Shown: piece by piece, positions 50,849-59,240 of the stretch
Layout of the letters: every line of letters begins with the position of its first letter
How positions within the stretch are numbered: the stretch's first letter is position 1
Origin: Kitasatospora aureofaciens
Lineage (GTDB): Bacteria > Actinomycetota > Actinomycetes > Streptomycetales > Streptomycetaceae
DNA length: 64,000 bases
Direction of reading: 5' to 3'
Assembly (NCBI RefSeq): GCF_019192735.1
Contig: NZ_JAHTKP010000020.1
Coordinates: 1-64,000 of the forward strand
Notes under the pieces: model-generated
Database searches by the model: none
Told to the model about the DNA's origin: nothing
Seen by the model: only the letters and a program-made list of their open reading frames with translations
Made by a program: the position numbers and the translations under genes

Positions 50849-51589
50849 TCAAATCAGCCCCAGTATCTCGCTACTCCACCCCAGGGCCTGCGGCGAATGC
50901 CAGAGAGGACGCTCGCCCTTGTTAGCGAGATTGCGACCTTCAGAGAATGATTCGCGATGTGGTTCTCCGAGCTCAAGGACTCGCCGAATCAGCGCCCGCG
51001 CTTCCTCTGCGAGACCTCGGCTGACGAGGAGCTCCAGCAGATCCTGCGCGAAGCCGGTGGGGCGAAGGAGCGCGTCCGGCACGGCTGAGGCCAGACCCTC
51101 AGGAATCTCAGAGGATCTGAACCATGGCAACGCGACCTCTTTTGCATGCTCATACAGCCTATCGACGGCCACGAGCCTGCCGGCAGGAAGCGTGATGATC
51201 GCCTTGGGCTCCCGAGAGATATCAAGGAAGCTGGTGGCGCAGACAATTCCCGCCATGGACCCTGGACGTTCGACCGTGCGGTCCGCGTTCGACCCTCTCC
51301 ATGCTTGGAGTTCTTCATCGAAGACCTCCAAGCCTACGATGCTGAACTCGATCAGACTGCCAGCCCTGTTCCAGCGACTGGCTTCTAGTCGCATGCGCTC
51401 AAGTCGACCATCAAGGCGACGCTCCAAGCTAGTTCGACCGTTGAGCCAGCGGAAGCCGTCTGACTCCAACCGATAGCCCATCCACTCGCCGGCGGCCAGA
51501 AAGACTTCCTTGGGGCCTTCCAGCCCGATCAGCCGTTCGGCGATCCGTGCCGCCGAACGCCCCTGCTCATTGGTAGCCATGACCCTCAT
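50849..51589 (-). CDS. Putative immunity protein of the nuclease-toxin cassette
   Basis: 246 residues from ATG 51589 (ATG 51580 possible). No recognised domain. It is acidic to neutral, with lower GC than the core genes, and has blocks EGPKEVFLAAGEWMGYRLES, RMRLEASRWNRAGSLIEFS and FAQDLLELLVSRGLAEEARALIRRVLELG. It follows a polymorphic-toxin C-terminus on the same strand by 82 bases, the usual place of the cognate immunity gene. That role is inferred from position. Confidence 0.6.
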   Translation of the reverse strand: MRVMATNEQGRSAARIAERLIGLEGPKEVFLAAGEWMGYRLESDGFRWLNGRTSLERRLDGRLERMRLEASRWNRAGSLIEFSIVGLEVFDEELQAWRGSNADRTVERPGSMAGIVCATSFLDISREPKAIITLPAGRLVAVDRLYEHAKEVALPWFRSSEIPEGLASAVPDALLRPTGFAQDLLELLVSRGLAEEARALIRRVLELGEPHRESFSEGRNLANKGERPLWHSPQALGWSSEILGLI

Positions 51590-51628
51590 TGTGCCGCACC
51601 CGCCAGGACTCGCACAGGAGAGCCGTAG

Positions 51629-51668
51629 ATAATGTGCCCGGAGCGCCGAACCGCCCCGGGCACATTAT
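51629..51668 (-). terminator. Hairpin between toxin tip and immunity gene
   Basis: ATAATGTGCCCGG and CCGGGCACATTAT form a perfect 13-bp stem with a 14-base loop. It sits between the toxin stop (51672) and the immunity start, so it may limit read-through or give the immunity gene its own regulation. Confidence 0.6.
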
Positions 51669-51671
51669 GCA

Positions 51672-52013
51672 TCATGGATTACATACGCCGCACTGCCAAT
51701 GGTCGATCGAGACGGGCATTTTCATCGTAGTGCCCTGCTTAATACCATACTGCTCAAGTTTGCTCGTATCGAGAACCGCCCCACTACGGGCAAGCTCCGG
51801 ATATCCGACTGCTTGGTTATCGGTCACCGTCGCCCCGCCCGCCTTGGATTCAACGGCAACCCAGTTGCCGTTGGTGTCTCGCGCGATGAAGTCTGCGATG
51901 AAGACATCACCATTGCTGTTGATGAATCGCACCTGCGGAGTGATATCCGTATATCCGCCCCGTTGGAGCCGATCGAGCGTTGCCGCCTCCCCGATTGCGC
52001 CGTGCGGAACCCC
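51672..52013 (-). pseudogene. C-terminal nuclease-like tip of a polymorphic toxin, cut by a transposon
   Basis: About 113 residues, open from the transposon edge to a TGA at 51672: GVPHGAIGEAATLDRLQRGG, then YTDITPQVRFINSNGDVFIADFIA and NWVAVESKAGGATVTDNQ. ADF and ESK provide the D...ExK pattern of restriction-endonuclease-fold toxins. The 5' part is missing: sequence homologous to the preceding pretoxin motif is found at 56136-56230 on the same strand, and the reading frames fit exactly if 52014-56145 is removed. Without the transposon this would be a continuous Hint-linked toxin end. Confidence 0.8.
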
Positions 52014-53350
52014 CAGGGCCGTTGCAAAGTCCTGTGATCTTGTAGTCGCACTGGTCAGGCGATGCCCAGTAGGTCGAGCGGGCGGGTGAAGGGCTCGTAG
52101 GAGGCGTGCCGGATGCCGGCCGCGATGTTGCGGTGTCCGGCGGCGCGGAGCGCGTTGATCGCCAGGTTGCGCAGGGTCGACATGTTTTCGGGGCCGTGGC
52201 CGGTGTGGATCTTCGAGGCGTCCTCGGCGAAGGTGGTGTCGCGGACGAAGTGCAGCCGGTTCTCGATGGTCCACTGCGACCTGGCCAGCCGGCCGAGCCG
52301 CTGGGGCGATGCCTGATGTGAGGTCAGGTCCGTGATCGCGTAGACGGTCTGGCGGGTAACGGTGCCGGTCGTGAGGTCGGTGCGGTGGCGCAGGATGCGT
52401 ACGGCCTGGGCGGCGTGGGGGAAGTCCAGGCCGAGGTCGGTCACGGTGAGGGCTCTGGTCACCCGGGTTTCCCGGCGGCCATGGCCGATCTCGCGGTCGT
52501 AGCGGCGCGCGGTGACGTCCTTCCACGGCAGCGATCGCAGCCGGCGGTGCAGTTCGGGCTGGTTGGCCTTGACCACCAACAGGTAGTGCGCCTTCTTCTC
52601 CTCCACCAGGAACCGCGCGTGGGCGCGCTGGGTGTGCAGGGCGTCGGCCGTGACCGTGACCCCCCTCAAGTCGAAGGGCACAAGTAGCGCGGTGAAACAG
52701 GTGATCTCATTGGTTTTGTCGGGGACCCGAAGCTGGGTGACGGTTCGGCCGTCGCTGGTCATCGCGGCCAGCAGGTGGGCGGCGGGCGTCTGGCCGTGCC
52801 GGGAGCCGCGGGCGGCCTTGCCATCGATCGCCACCGAGTCCGAGCCGGCAGGATCAGCGCCGGTCAGATCGGCCAGGCCGCCGGGGCAGACCAGGCCGAC
52901 CACCCGCCGAATCGTGGCGGCACTCGGTGCGACGCGCACGCTCAACGCCCCCACGACCCGGGCACCCAGCCGGGCCAGGGCATGCTGCGGCGCGTTCGCG
53001 GACCACTGGCCGATGGCCGCATACGAGCGTGCGCCGGCGACCACCGCCGAGGCGGCAACCAGCAGCACCGCCACGAACGGGTGACGCACCCCTCGACGCC
53101 GACGTGGATCGGGCAACAGCCGCAACCGCTCCACCAGCGACAATCCCGCCACACCCTCCAGAGCGGGCGACTTGAACAGGCAGACGGTGGCAGACTGACG
53201 ACACATCGAAGTTCCGGTGGTACGAGGCGACTTGGGAAGGTCACCCCGCTCAACCGGAGCTTCGTTGCGTTCGTGACGGCCTGGCCCGAACTCCTCGTTC
53301 CACCGCGACCTGCGGACTCACACGATCACCGGGACTTTGAAACGCCCCTG
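52014..53350 (-). mobile_element. ISAs1-family insertion sequence, full copy
   Basis: 1,337 bp with terminal inverted repeats; the inner end at 53324-53350 reads GATCACCGGGACTTTGAAAC then GCCCCTG. It contains one transposase gene. The inner end has no matching target duplication with the outer left end, consistent with use as one arm of the larger unit. Confidence 0.8.
52055..53206 (-). CDS. ISAs1-family DDE transposase
   Basis: 383 residues, ATG 53206. N-terminal DDE_Tnp_1-associated region (LVERLRLLPDPRRRRGVRHPFVAVLLVAASAVVAGARSYAAIGQW). The catalytic acids are in SDSVAIDGKAARGSR (Asp), RGVTVTADALHTQRAHARFL (Asp) and [20 protein letters not shown] (Glu). C-terminal [21 protein letters not shown] is typical. 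The frame is intact, so this copy could supply transposase for itself and the composite unit. Confidence 0.93.
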   Translation of the reverse strand: MCRQSATVCLFKSPALEGVAGLSLVERLRLLPDPRRRRGVRHPFVAVLLVAASAVVAGARSYAAIGQWSANAPQHALARLGARVVGALSVRVAPSAATIRRVVGLVCPGGLADLTGADPAGSDSVAIDGKAARGSRHGQTPAAHLLAAMTSDGRTVTQLRVPDKTNEITCFTALLVPFDLRGVTVTADALHTQRAHARFLVEEKKAHYLLVVKANQPELHRRLRSLPWKDVTARRYDREIGHGRRETRVTRALTVTDLGLDFPHAAQAVRILRHRTDLTTGTVTRQTVYAITDLTSHQASPQRLGRLARSQWTIENRLHFVRDTTFAEDASKIHTGHGPENMSTLRNLAINALRAAGHRNIAAGIRHASYEPFTRPLDLLGIA

Positions 53351-53365
53351 GGCGGGCTGGTGACC

Positions 53366-53500
53366 ATGCGCAACCCGGACGGGTCGCTGCGCCGCCTGCG
53401 GGACCCTGGGCGAGCCCTGGAACGGTGGCTCCTCGACGAGGGCGTGGGGAACCTGGACCCCGAGGTCGTCGCGACGGTCCGCCAGGAGCTCACGCGATAG
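53366..53500 (+). pseudogene. C-terminal fragment of an unidentified gene
   Basis: 44 residues in plus orientation (MRNPDGSLRRLRDPGRALER, VGNLDPEVVATVRQELTR) directly beyond the IS end. It looks like the tail of a soluble protein truncated by the IS. Family not recognised. Confidence 0.35.
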
Positions 53501-53536
53501 CAGCGGGCCGGTGGCGGCCTGCGGAGGGCCGCCGCT

Positions 53537-53758
53537 GTGATCGTCGCCAGTATCAGCCTCTACCTGTCGACGGACGCATCGGACAAGGCCTACACGAACC
53601 AGCGGCTGGCGAACCGTCTGGCCATCGCTTACCGCGTCGCGTGGCACGTTGACGGGGGAGAGCGACGGGCCCCGTCCAGCAGATCGCCGAGGAGTTCGGA
53701 GCCACCCGACCGGCGATCTTCCGGCACGTCAGCAAGCTCGCGGAGCAGCGCTCGTAAG
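53537..53758 (+). pseudogene. Frameshifted small DNA-binding-type protein
   Basis: IVASISLYLSTDASDKAYTN and RLANRLAIAYRVAWHVDGG in one frame, then VQQIAEEFGATRPAIFRHVSKLAEQRS in another. The second part looks like a short helix-turn-helix. The pattern is that of small streptomycete proteins linked to integrated elements. One frameshift breaks it. Confidence 0.45.
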
Positions 53759-53906
53759 CTGCCCGCCGGCTACTTGCTCCGTGGAGTCAGAGAGTGGGAA
53801 CTCCGAGGCCCTGAAGGACGGACGGGGCCTGCGCCGGAGATCACCGGTCACCGACCGCTGTCTGCCACCGGCCTACAGCAGCGACGGGGCCGGGTGGTGG
53901 CGCGGA

Positions 53907-55337
53907 TCAGGCCGGGACGAGATCCCATAGCTGGTCGGGGGTGCCGGCGGTAGGTGCCTGGGTGACCGCTCCCCCCGTCTGGGCGGGAGAGGTGAGGGCG
54001 AGTCCGGAATTGGCGTTCGTGATGGTGTAGCCGTTGGTGTGGTCGCCGCGGATGCGGAAGGCCTGGTTGGGGCTGAACATCTGCGCCACGTCGACGGGGT
54101 TGATGGTGACGGCGGTGCAGTGGAACTGGATCAGGGGGGTGCCGGCAGTGGTGCTCGACCCGGTCACGTCCAGGCACTGGTTGCTGTGCACCGGGCGCAG
54201 ATTCCAGCCGCCCAGGGCGGCCTTGAAGGTGAAGGCCTGGTTCGGGTTGCCGGTGGGGGTGAAGCCGACCAGGGGCGCCTGGTCAGCGGTCGAGGAGCCG
54301 GAGACGTCGAGGTAGAGGCCGGTGGCGCGGTTCACGACGCGGTAGCGCTGGTCGAGCTTCGGGTCCTCGAAGCCGTAGGACATCGGCCACAGGTAGTAGC
54401 CACGCCACGGTGAGTCGGCGTAGTACTGGCGCTGGTACCAGTCGACGTAGTCCGGTTGGCAGGAGCCGCTGCGGTAGATCTCGTCGTCGTACGGGCAGTA
54501 GGCCTCGAAGATCTGCTGCTTGCGGGCCTGCGTTGCCCCGTCCAGGTTGGGGGCCGACTCCCGGGCCAGATAGTCCCGGTAGTACGTGACGCGCGGCCAC
54601 GCCCCGCCGCGCCGGTTCAGGGCACCGACCAGGAGCCTGGTCGCTGCGACGTGGTCGGCGTGGAAGTTCCCGTCCATGGAGCTCTTCTGGTGGTCCGCCG
54701 ACGGATCTTCGGTGTTGATCACGGTCGGCTGGTAGTCGTCGATGACGCCCTGGACGAAGGCGAGGACCTGCTCGCGGTTCAGCCGCTGCTGCACCGGCGC
54801 GTCCGCCCCCGGGATGGGCCACGCCTCCTGGTTGTCCGCGTACAGCGCCCACAGCTGGCCCTTGTACATCGTGCCGGCGTCGTTGGACGCGGCGGCGTCC
54901 GGCACGCGCAGCTCGACCGTGGAGACCCGGTCACCGAGCGACCACGTCGTCGCCTGCACGCCCGCCGCCGAGTAGGGCGCGTGCTGCCAGTCGCCAGGGA
55001 TGCCGGCGGCCGCCTGGTAGGCCTGGCGGTCGCCGACCTCGCGGCTTTCCATGTACGCGTACTTGTCGGCGTCCGTCGGATGCGGCGCGACACCGTCCCG
55101 GCTGTAGTACGAGCCGACCAGGAACAGGGTCCGCACGCAGACGTCTGGGTTCGCCAGGTCGTTGATCAGGTCCGGGGTCAGGAAGAGCAGGTCGTCGTCG
55201 TGGTGGGCGACCACGTTCAGCACCCGGCCGCCCGAGCATGGCGCGGCGGGCGCCGCGTCGGCCGGCGGGGCGGCCACGAGTCCCGCGGCCAGTAGGGCGG
55301 TTGACAGGACGCCGGAGACCCGGCCGGTAAAACGCAT
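53907..55337 (-). CDS. Secreted PIG-L family deacetylase with ricin-type lectin domain
   Basis: 476 residues, ATG 55337. Sec signal peptide (VSGVLSTALLAAGLVAAPPADA). The PIG-L/LmbE domain (residues ~35-310) has the zinc/catalytic motif VVAHHDDDLLFL and the later histidine in NFHADHVAATRLL; PIG-L enzymes remove acetyl groups from N-acetylglucosamine-type substrates. The C-terminal ~150 residues are a ricin B/CBM13 trefoil with repeated Q-x-F/W blocks (NQAFTFKA, CLDVTGSSTTAGTPLIQFHC, DQLWDLVPA). It is the only intact cargo gene of the composite transposon; it probably binds and deacetylates an extracellular polysaccharide. Confidence 0.9.
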   Translation of the reverse strand: MRFTGRVSGVLSTALLAAGLVAAPPADAAPAAPCSGGRVLNVVAHHDDDLLFLTPDLINDLANPDVCVRTLFLVGSYYSRDGVAPHPTDADKYAYMESREVGDRQAYQAAAGIPGDWQHAPYSAAGVQATTWSLGDRVSTVELRVPDAAASNDAGTMYKGQLWALYADNQEAWPIPGADAPVQQRLNREQVLAFVQGVIDDYQPTVINTEDPSADHQKSSMDGNFHADHVAATRLLVGALNRRGGAWPRVTYYRDYLARESAPNLDGATQARKQQIFEAYCPYDDEIYRSGSCQPDYVDWYQRQYYADSPWRGYYLWPMSYGFEDPKLDQRYRVVNRATGLYLDVSGSSTADQAPLVGFTPTGNPNQAFTFKAALGGWNLRPVHSNQCLDVTGSSTTAGTPLIQFHCTAVTINPVDVAQMFSPNQAFRIRGDHTNGYTITNANSGLALTSPAQTGGAVTQAPTAGTPDQLWDLVPA

Positions 55338-55526
55338 GTGTCCCCCTTGGGGCTGCGGTGCCGCGGGGCACCGGACCGGGACGGTCCCGGCAGCGCCACG
55401 AATTATCCGTCAACGCACCGACAAGCAGCAGCGGCGGCGGCTTGCGCGAAGCCGTGCCCTGGTATGCCGGACGGCCGGGGCCTGCCAGAACCAGCCGTGC
55501 CGCCAGCGCCTCACTGACCGCTCGCT

Positions 55527-56093
55527 GACCCGCAGGTCATCGTGGAGGAGAAGAACGCCCACTATCTGCTGGTCGTCAAGGCCAACCAGCCCGAACTACA
55601 GCGCAGGCTCCGGTCGCTGCCCTGGAAGGACGTCACCGCACGGCGCTTCGACCGCGAGATCAGCCACGGTCGCAAGGAGACCCGCGTGACCAGGGCACTC
55701 ACTATCACCGACCTCGACCTCGGCTTCCCCCACGCCGTCCAGGCCGTCCGCATCCTGCGCCACCGCACCGACCTCAGGACCGGCACCGTCAGCCGCCAGA
55801 CCGTCTACGCGATCACCGACCTGACCTCCCAACAAGCCTCACCACAGCGGCTTGGCCAAATCGCCAGGTTGTAGTGGACCATCGAGAACCGGCTCCACTT
55901 CGTCCGCGACACCACCTTCGGCGAGGACAACTCCAGGATCCGCACCGGCCACGGCCCCGAGAACATGGCGACCCTGCGAAACCTGGCAATCAACACGCTA
56001 CGGAAGCACGGACACCGCAACATCGCCGCCGGCCTCCGCCACGTCTCCTACGACCCCTTCAACCGGCCGCTGGACCTCCTGGGCATTACCTGA
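55527..56093 (+). pseudogene. Truncated ISAs1-family transposase with internal stop
   Basis: The C-terminal half of a transposase ~85% identical to the full copy: VEEKNAHYLLVVKANQPELQ, ALTITDLDLGFPHAVQAV, LGQIAR, then TAG at 55872-55874, then [20 protein letters not shown] and PLDLLGIT. The first ~200 residues are missing and the stop lies just before the catalytic Glu segment. Its outer inverted repeat is intact, so it can still serve as a substrate. Confidence 0.9.
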
Positions 56094-56135
56094 CCAGCCG
56101 GTCCACATGATCACCGGGACTTTGAAACACCCCTG

Positions 56136-56230
56136 GCGGAACCCCATCCACGGGACAATTTCCCACGTTGTGCACCAGTACTGGAGCGTTTCCAGCCAGT
56201 ACATAGTAAGTGTGATAGGCGCCCCCTTCC
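56136..56230 (-). pseudogene. Rhs/Hint pretoxin fragment separated from its toxin
   Basis: Minus strand reads AYHTYYVLAGNAPVLVHNV then GNCPVDGV up to the target duplication. It is clearly homologous to EFHTYYVLAGTTPVLVHNS in the intact Rhs toxin at 61.5 kb. The sequence upstream of Tyr-His loses homology after ~10 residues. It joins in frame to the toxin tip at 52.0 kb once the transposon is removed. Confidence 0.85.
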
Positions 56231-57040
56231 TGACCGCGTTTTCGCAGGTGAGCGGCAATCTACCGGTCCGTCAAGGTCCGTGGAAGTGCGTTGCTGTCCT
56301 GCCCTGTTGCCGTCAGCGTTGCCGTCAGAGGTCTACACCACTGGGGGTATTTGGGGTGGGTGGCAGTGAGGGCGGTGGAGCGGGCTTTGGCCGGTGTCCT
56401 GCCCGGGTTGGGGTCGGGCATGGCCAGGGGGCCGTACGCTGCCCGGCGACGGGGCAGGTCCCTGCCTGCCCGCCGTTCTGTCCCGTGGCCCCCTGGTCTT
56501 GCCCGACGAGGGCCCCGACTCGGGTAGGTGGGTAGAGCACGCTTCGCCGCCCGGCCCGCGCCTGAGCACCGAGCCTCGCCATGGAGCGTTGGCGCTGGGC
56601 CACCCTGCCTGGTGCGAGCCGCTGGCCTTCTCGGTCAGCGCCAACCCGGAGACGCGGCTTGGATGCTGGCCGGTCCCGGCTTCCCTGGCTGGCCCCGTTG
56701 TTGGCCTGCTGCCAGGCGATCATCGGGCCCTGCCAGGCACACTCTGCTTTTGCGCGCGCAGGTGGCCGGGCCGTCGCGCGGTGGGGCGTAGACAGGAAGC
56801 GCGGGGCGGCTCGGCCTGCGGGCGCGCGGCCCGCGCAAGCGGGCCGCCTTGAACCCGTAAGGAAAGTTTCGACGCACTCCACCACCAGGGCCGCGTCCTG
56901 CTGAACTGCTGAACCCGCCTGCCCGCCACCGCTGTTCACTGGACCGGCCATGTCCGTACTGGACTGCGGCACAGCCGACGGCCGAGAGACCCACTCCCCG
57001 CATCCCGAGGCGGCAGCCTTGTGCGAAGACGAAGCCGGGA
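56231..57040. other. 810 bases without a supported gene
   Basis: Holds a cluster of GTTGCCGTCAG-like words near 56300-56325, similar to the sequence after the integrase remnants, and G/C-rich frames on both strands with no recognisable protein. Likely decayed mobile-element sequence. Confidence 0.5.
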
Positions 57041-57379
57041 TCAGCTACGGGCGCTCACTTCGCTGGCCACGATGATCCGGCCGCCGGCCTTCCGCACGGA
57101 GCGGCTGACGCGGGCCTTCTCGTCGGGCAGGACGGAGAGCATCTCGCCGGTGGGGACGATGATGGTGTCGGCGTCGCCGTCGAGGAGCATCTGCAGGGCG
57201 TAGGTGAGTCCTCGGCGCTGGTCGGGTTCGGTGGCGCCCTCGTCGTCGTGGATCACACCCGCGAGGTGCAGGCCCGACTCGCGGGCGATCCGCTCGCACA
57301 TCGCCTGCCGGGTGACGACGGGCTCGTCCTTGGCCGTGCACAGGTAGACGACGGCGGTGGGCTGCGCGGGCTTGGTCAT
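57041..57379 (-). CDS. Serine-recombinase N-domain-like protein lacking the catalytic serine
   Basis: 112 residues from ATG 57379. The blocks AVVYLCTAKDEPVVTRQAMCERIARESG, LAGVIHDDEGATEPDQRRGLTYAL and GDADTIIVPTGEMLSVLPDEKARVSRSVRKAGGRIIVASE follow the resolvase N-terminal fold (the DD.G...RRGL and D.I.V...LS pattern). Where a recombinase has Y-x-R-x-S it reads YLCTA, and there is no DNA-binding C-terminus. Probably a regulatory or nucleotide-sensing derivative. It is downstream of an XRE-TPR regulator in the same direction. Confidence 0.6.
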   Translation of the reverse strand: MTKPAQPTAVVYLCTAKDEPVVTRQAMCERIARESGLHLAGVIHDDEGATEPDQRRGLTYALQMLLDGDADTIIVPTGEMLSVLPDEKARVSRSVRKAGGRIIVASEVSARS

Positions 57380-57558
57380 CTCTTCGTCCCATCTCAGTTC
57401 GGCTCGGCTCGGGACCGTTGGTGATGCTGTGTCGGTCCGTGCCGTTCGTGCGGTTACTGAGATCGTCGGGCGTCGAGGTCGGGTCGCCCAGGAACGTGCC
57501 GGGTCAGTTCGCCCATCCTCCGGAGTGGATCTGGTACGTAGTGTCTCTGCCGTGCTGG

Positions 57559-58785
57559 TCAGAGCTCGACGGCGAGGAAGTCGGCGAGTTCGACGAGTTG
57601 TGGGGACAGGCCGCGCTTGCGGCGGGTGACGAGGGTGGTAGCGATGTCGCGGGCGTATCGCTGGTAGCGCAGCCATTCGGGGGCGGCCTGCTTGATGCCG
57701 AGCAGGATGTCGGTGGCCGGCGCGTAGTCGCGTTGTTCGGTGTGGGCGGCGGCGAGGTCGAGCAGGTGGCGGTTGCGGTTGTTGGAGGTGGAGCGGGCGG
57801 GTGTGGTGACCTGTCCGGAGAGCTGGAGTGCCTTGCCGTACTCGCGCAGGACCATGGCGTTCTCGACCTCCTTCATGGCCACCGTGTTGGGGCCGAAGGT
57901 CGTCCAGTACTCGTGGTAGTCGATCACGTCCCGGCCGACCAGGACGGCGGCGGCCTTGGCCTGCCGGATCATCTCGTCCGCCTCCGGGGTGCGGTTGTTG
58001 CGCACGGCCGCCGCTGATCCTCGCAGCAGCAGCCAGCCCCATGTGCCGAGGTGGCTGGCGGTGGAGTGCCGGAAGGACGGCTCGATGGCGTCCGCCGTGG
58101 CGACGGCCACGTCTTCGGCCTCGTCGAAGCGGCGCTGTCGCAGGAGCAGCCAGCACAGCGAGACCGCCGCGGATGCCCCGAGAACCTGGTTCCCGCTCCG
58201 TTCGGCCAGGTCGATGGCCCGGTTCAGGGCCTGGTACGCGAGATCGTCATGCCGCAGGTGGATAAGCGTGGACCCGGCCAGCTGGTACGCCTGCGCCTGC
58301 ACCTCCAGCGCCGCCAACTGGGCTTCCCCTTGTGCCAGTTCGGCGACCTGAGCTGCCTCGGTCAGCACACTGGGCAGTGCTCCGAGTGTGGCCGCGTAGT
58401 CGTCCCCCTGGTAGAGGCGGTTGCCTTCACGCACCGACGCGCGGACGCCGGTGATGGTCGGGGCGTCGTGAACGTCATCAGCATGGGCCACCCGGCCCAA
58501 GCCCCTGGCGGGTGTGATCACCCGACGGATCGCCAGAATCCCGGCCGGATCGACCTCCGGGGCGACCGGGGCTTCGATCGGACCGGTCTGCATCAGGTCC
58601 GTCGTCTTCACGCCCAACGCCTGGGCGAGCTGGCGCAAGGTGCCCATACGGGCGCTTTCGCGGTCGTTGCGCTCCAGCTTCCGGATGGTCGCCACCGACA
58701 CCCCGGACGCCTCCGCGAACTGCTCCTGCGTCATGCCCCGGCGTCGGCGCAACCGCCCGATCCGGTCACCGATGCTCTCCGCCAT
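57559..58785 (-). CDS. XRE regulator with TPR-like C-terminal domain
   Basis: 408 residues, ATG 58785. N-terminal helix-turn-helix (IGRLRRRRGMTQEQFAEASGVSVATIRKLERNDRESARMGTLRQLAQALGV). The rest (residues ~110-400) is helical, with TPR-like units (LAYQALNRAIDLAERSG, RRFDEAEDVAVATADAIE, LREYGKALQLSGQV, RDYAPATDILLGIKQAAPEW). Such proteins often sense peptides or small ligands. 180 bases separate it from the recombinase-like gene. Confidence 0.88.
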   Translation of the reverse strand: MAESIGDRIGRLRRRRGMTQEQFAEASGVSVATIRKLERNDRESARMGTLRQLAQALGVKTTDLMQTGPIEAPVAPEVDPAGILAIRRVITPARGLGRVAHADDVHDAPTITGVRASVREGNRLYQGDDYAATLGALPSVLTEAAQVAELAQGEAQLAALEVQAQAYQLAGSTLIHLRHDDLAYQALNRAIDLAERSGNQVLGASAAVSLCWLLLRQRRFDEAEDVAVATADAIEPSFRHSTASHLGTWGWLLLRGSAAAVRNNRTPEADEMIRQAKAAAVLVGRDVIDYHEYWTTFGPNTVAMKEVENAMVLREYGKALQLSGQVTTPARSTSNNRNRHLLDLAAAHTEQRDYAPATDILLGIKQAAPEWLRYQRYARDIATTLVTRRKRGLSPQLVELADFLAVEL

Positions 58786-58940
58786 GGCCACCCCTGAACC
58801 TGCGTCTTCGTTCCTCGCCAACGGTACGCCGCCCTCCAAGACCCCGGTGTGAACAGCGGGCGACCGTAATCGTGGGCTTTACCCCGGTTTGTGGACACTT
58901 CTGAGAAGCGGATCTTGGGGTCCGTGGAGAGGATGTCCTC

Positions 58941-59240
58941 ATGGGTACTGCGAGGTACTCGGGGGAGTTCAAGCGGGACGCGGTCGCGCTGGTGGAGTCC
59001 AGCGGGCGGCGCATCCCGTCGGTGGCGCGCGAGCTGGGTGTCAACCCGGAATCGCTGCGCCAGTGGGTCGCGCGGTCACGGGCGGAGGCGGCCGCGTCGG
59101 GTGCGGGCGGTGAGGGCCCGTTGACCCCGACCGAGCGCGAGGAACTGCGCAGGCTGCGCAAGCAGGTCCGTGAGCTGGAGCTGGAGAAGGAGATCCTGCG
59201 GAAGGCAGCCCAATACTTTGCCAAGGAGATGGGTCGATGA
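58941..59240 (+). CDS. IS3 transposase OrfA
   Basis: 99 residues. Helix-turn-helix of the HTH_Tnp_1 type (YSGEFKRDAVALVESSGRRIPSVARELGVNPESLRQWVARSR) followed by a leucine-zipper segment (LRRLRKQVRELELEKEILRKAAQYFAKE). The stop overlaps orfB as ATGA; the full transposase is normally made by frameshifting. Confidence 0.93.
   Translation: MGTARYSGEFKRDAVALVESSGRRIPSVARELGVNPESLRQWVARSRAEAAASGAGGEGPLTPTEREELRRLRKQVRELELEKEILRKAAQYFAKEMGR

Larger units (their letters stand above)
52014..56135. mobile_element. Composite transposon with ISAs1-family ends
   Basis: 4,122 bp. The outer ends are related inverted repeats of ~27 bp (left CAGGGCCGTTGCAAAGTCCT..., right the complement of CAGGGGTGTTTCAAAGTCCC...). 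Exactly adjacent on both sides is GCGGAACCCC (52004-52013 and 56136-56145), a 10-bp target duplication as expected for ISAs1-type transposition. A full ISAs1 copy (minus) forms the left arm and a truncated copy (plus) the right arm. Cargo: two gene fragments and a secreted PIG-L deacetylase-ricin gene. Inserted into a polymorphic-toxin gene at the pretoxin/toxin joint. Confidence 0.85.

Noticed and set aside
54010-54330. Repeated blocks in the deacetylase gene
   Set aside because: These are the internal repeats of the ricin-type trefoil, not a DNA repeat array.
56291-56972. Several open frames on both strands
   Set aside because: Short, mutually overlapping, Arg/Pro/Gly-rich, no ribosome sites or domains.
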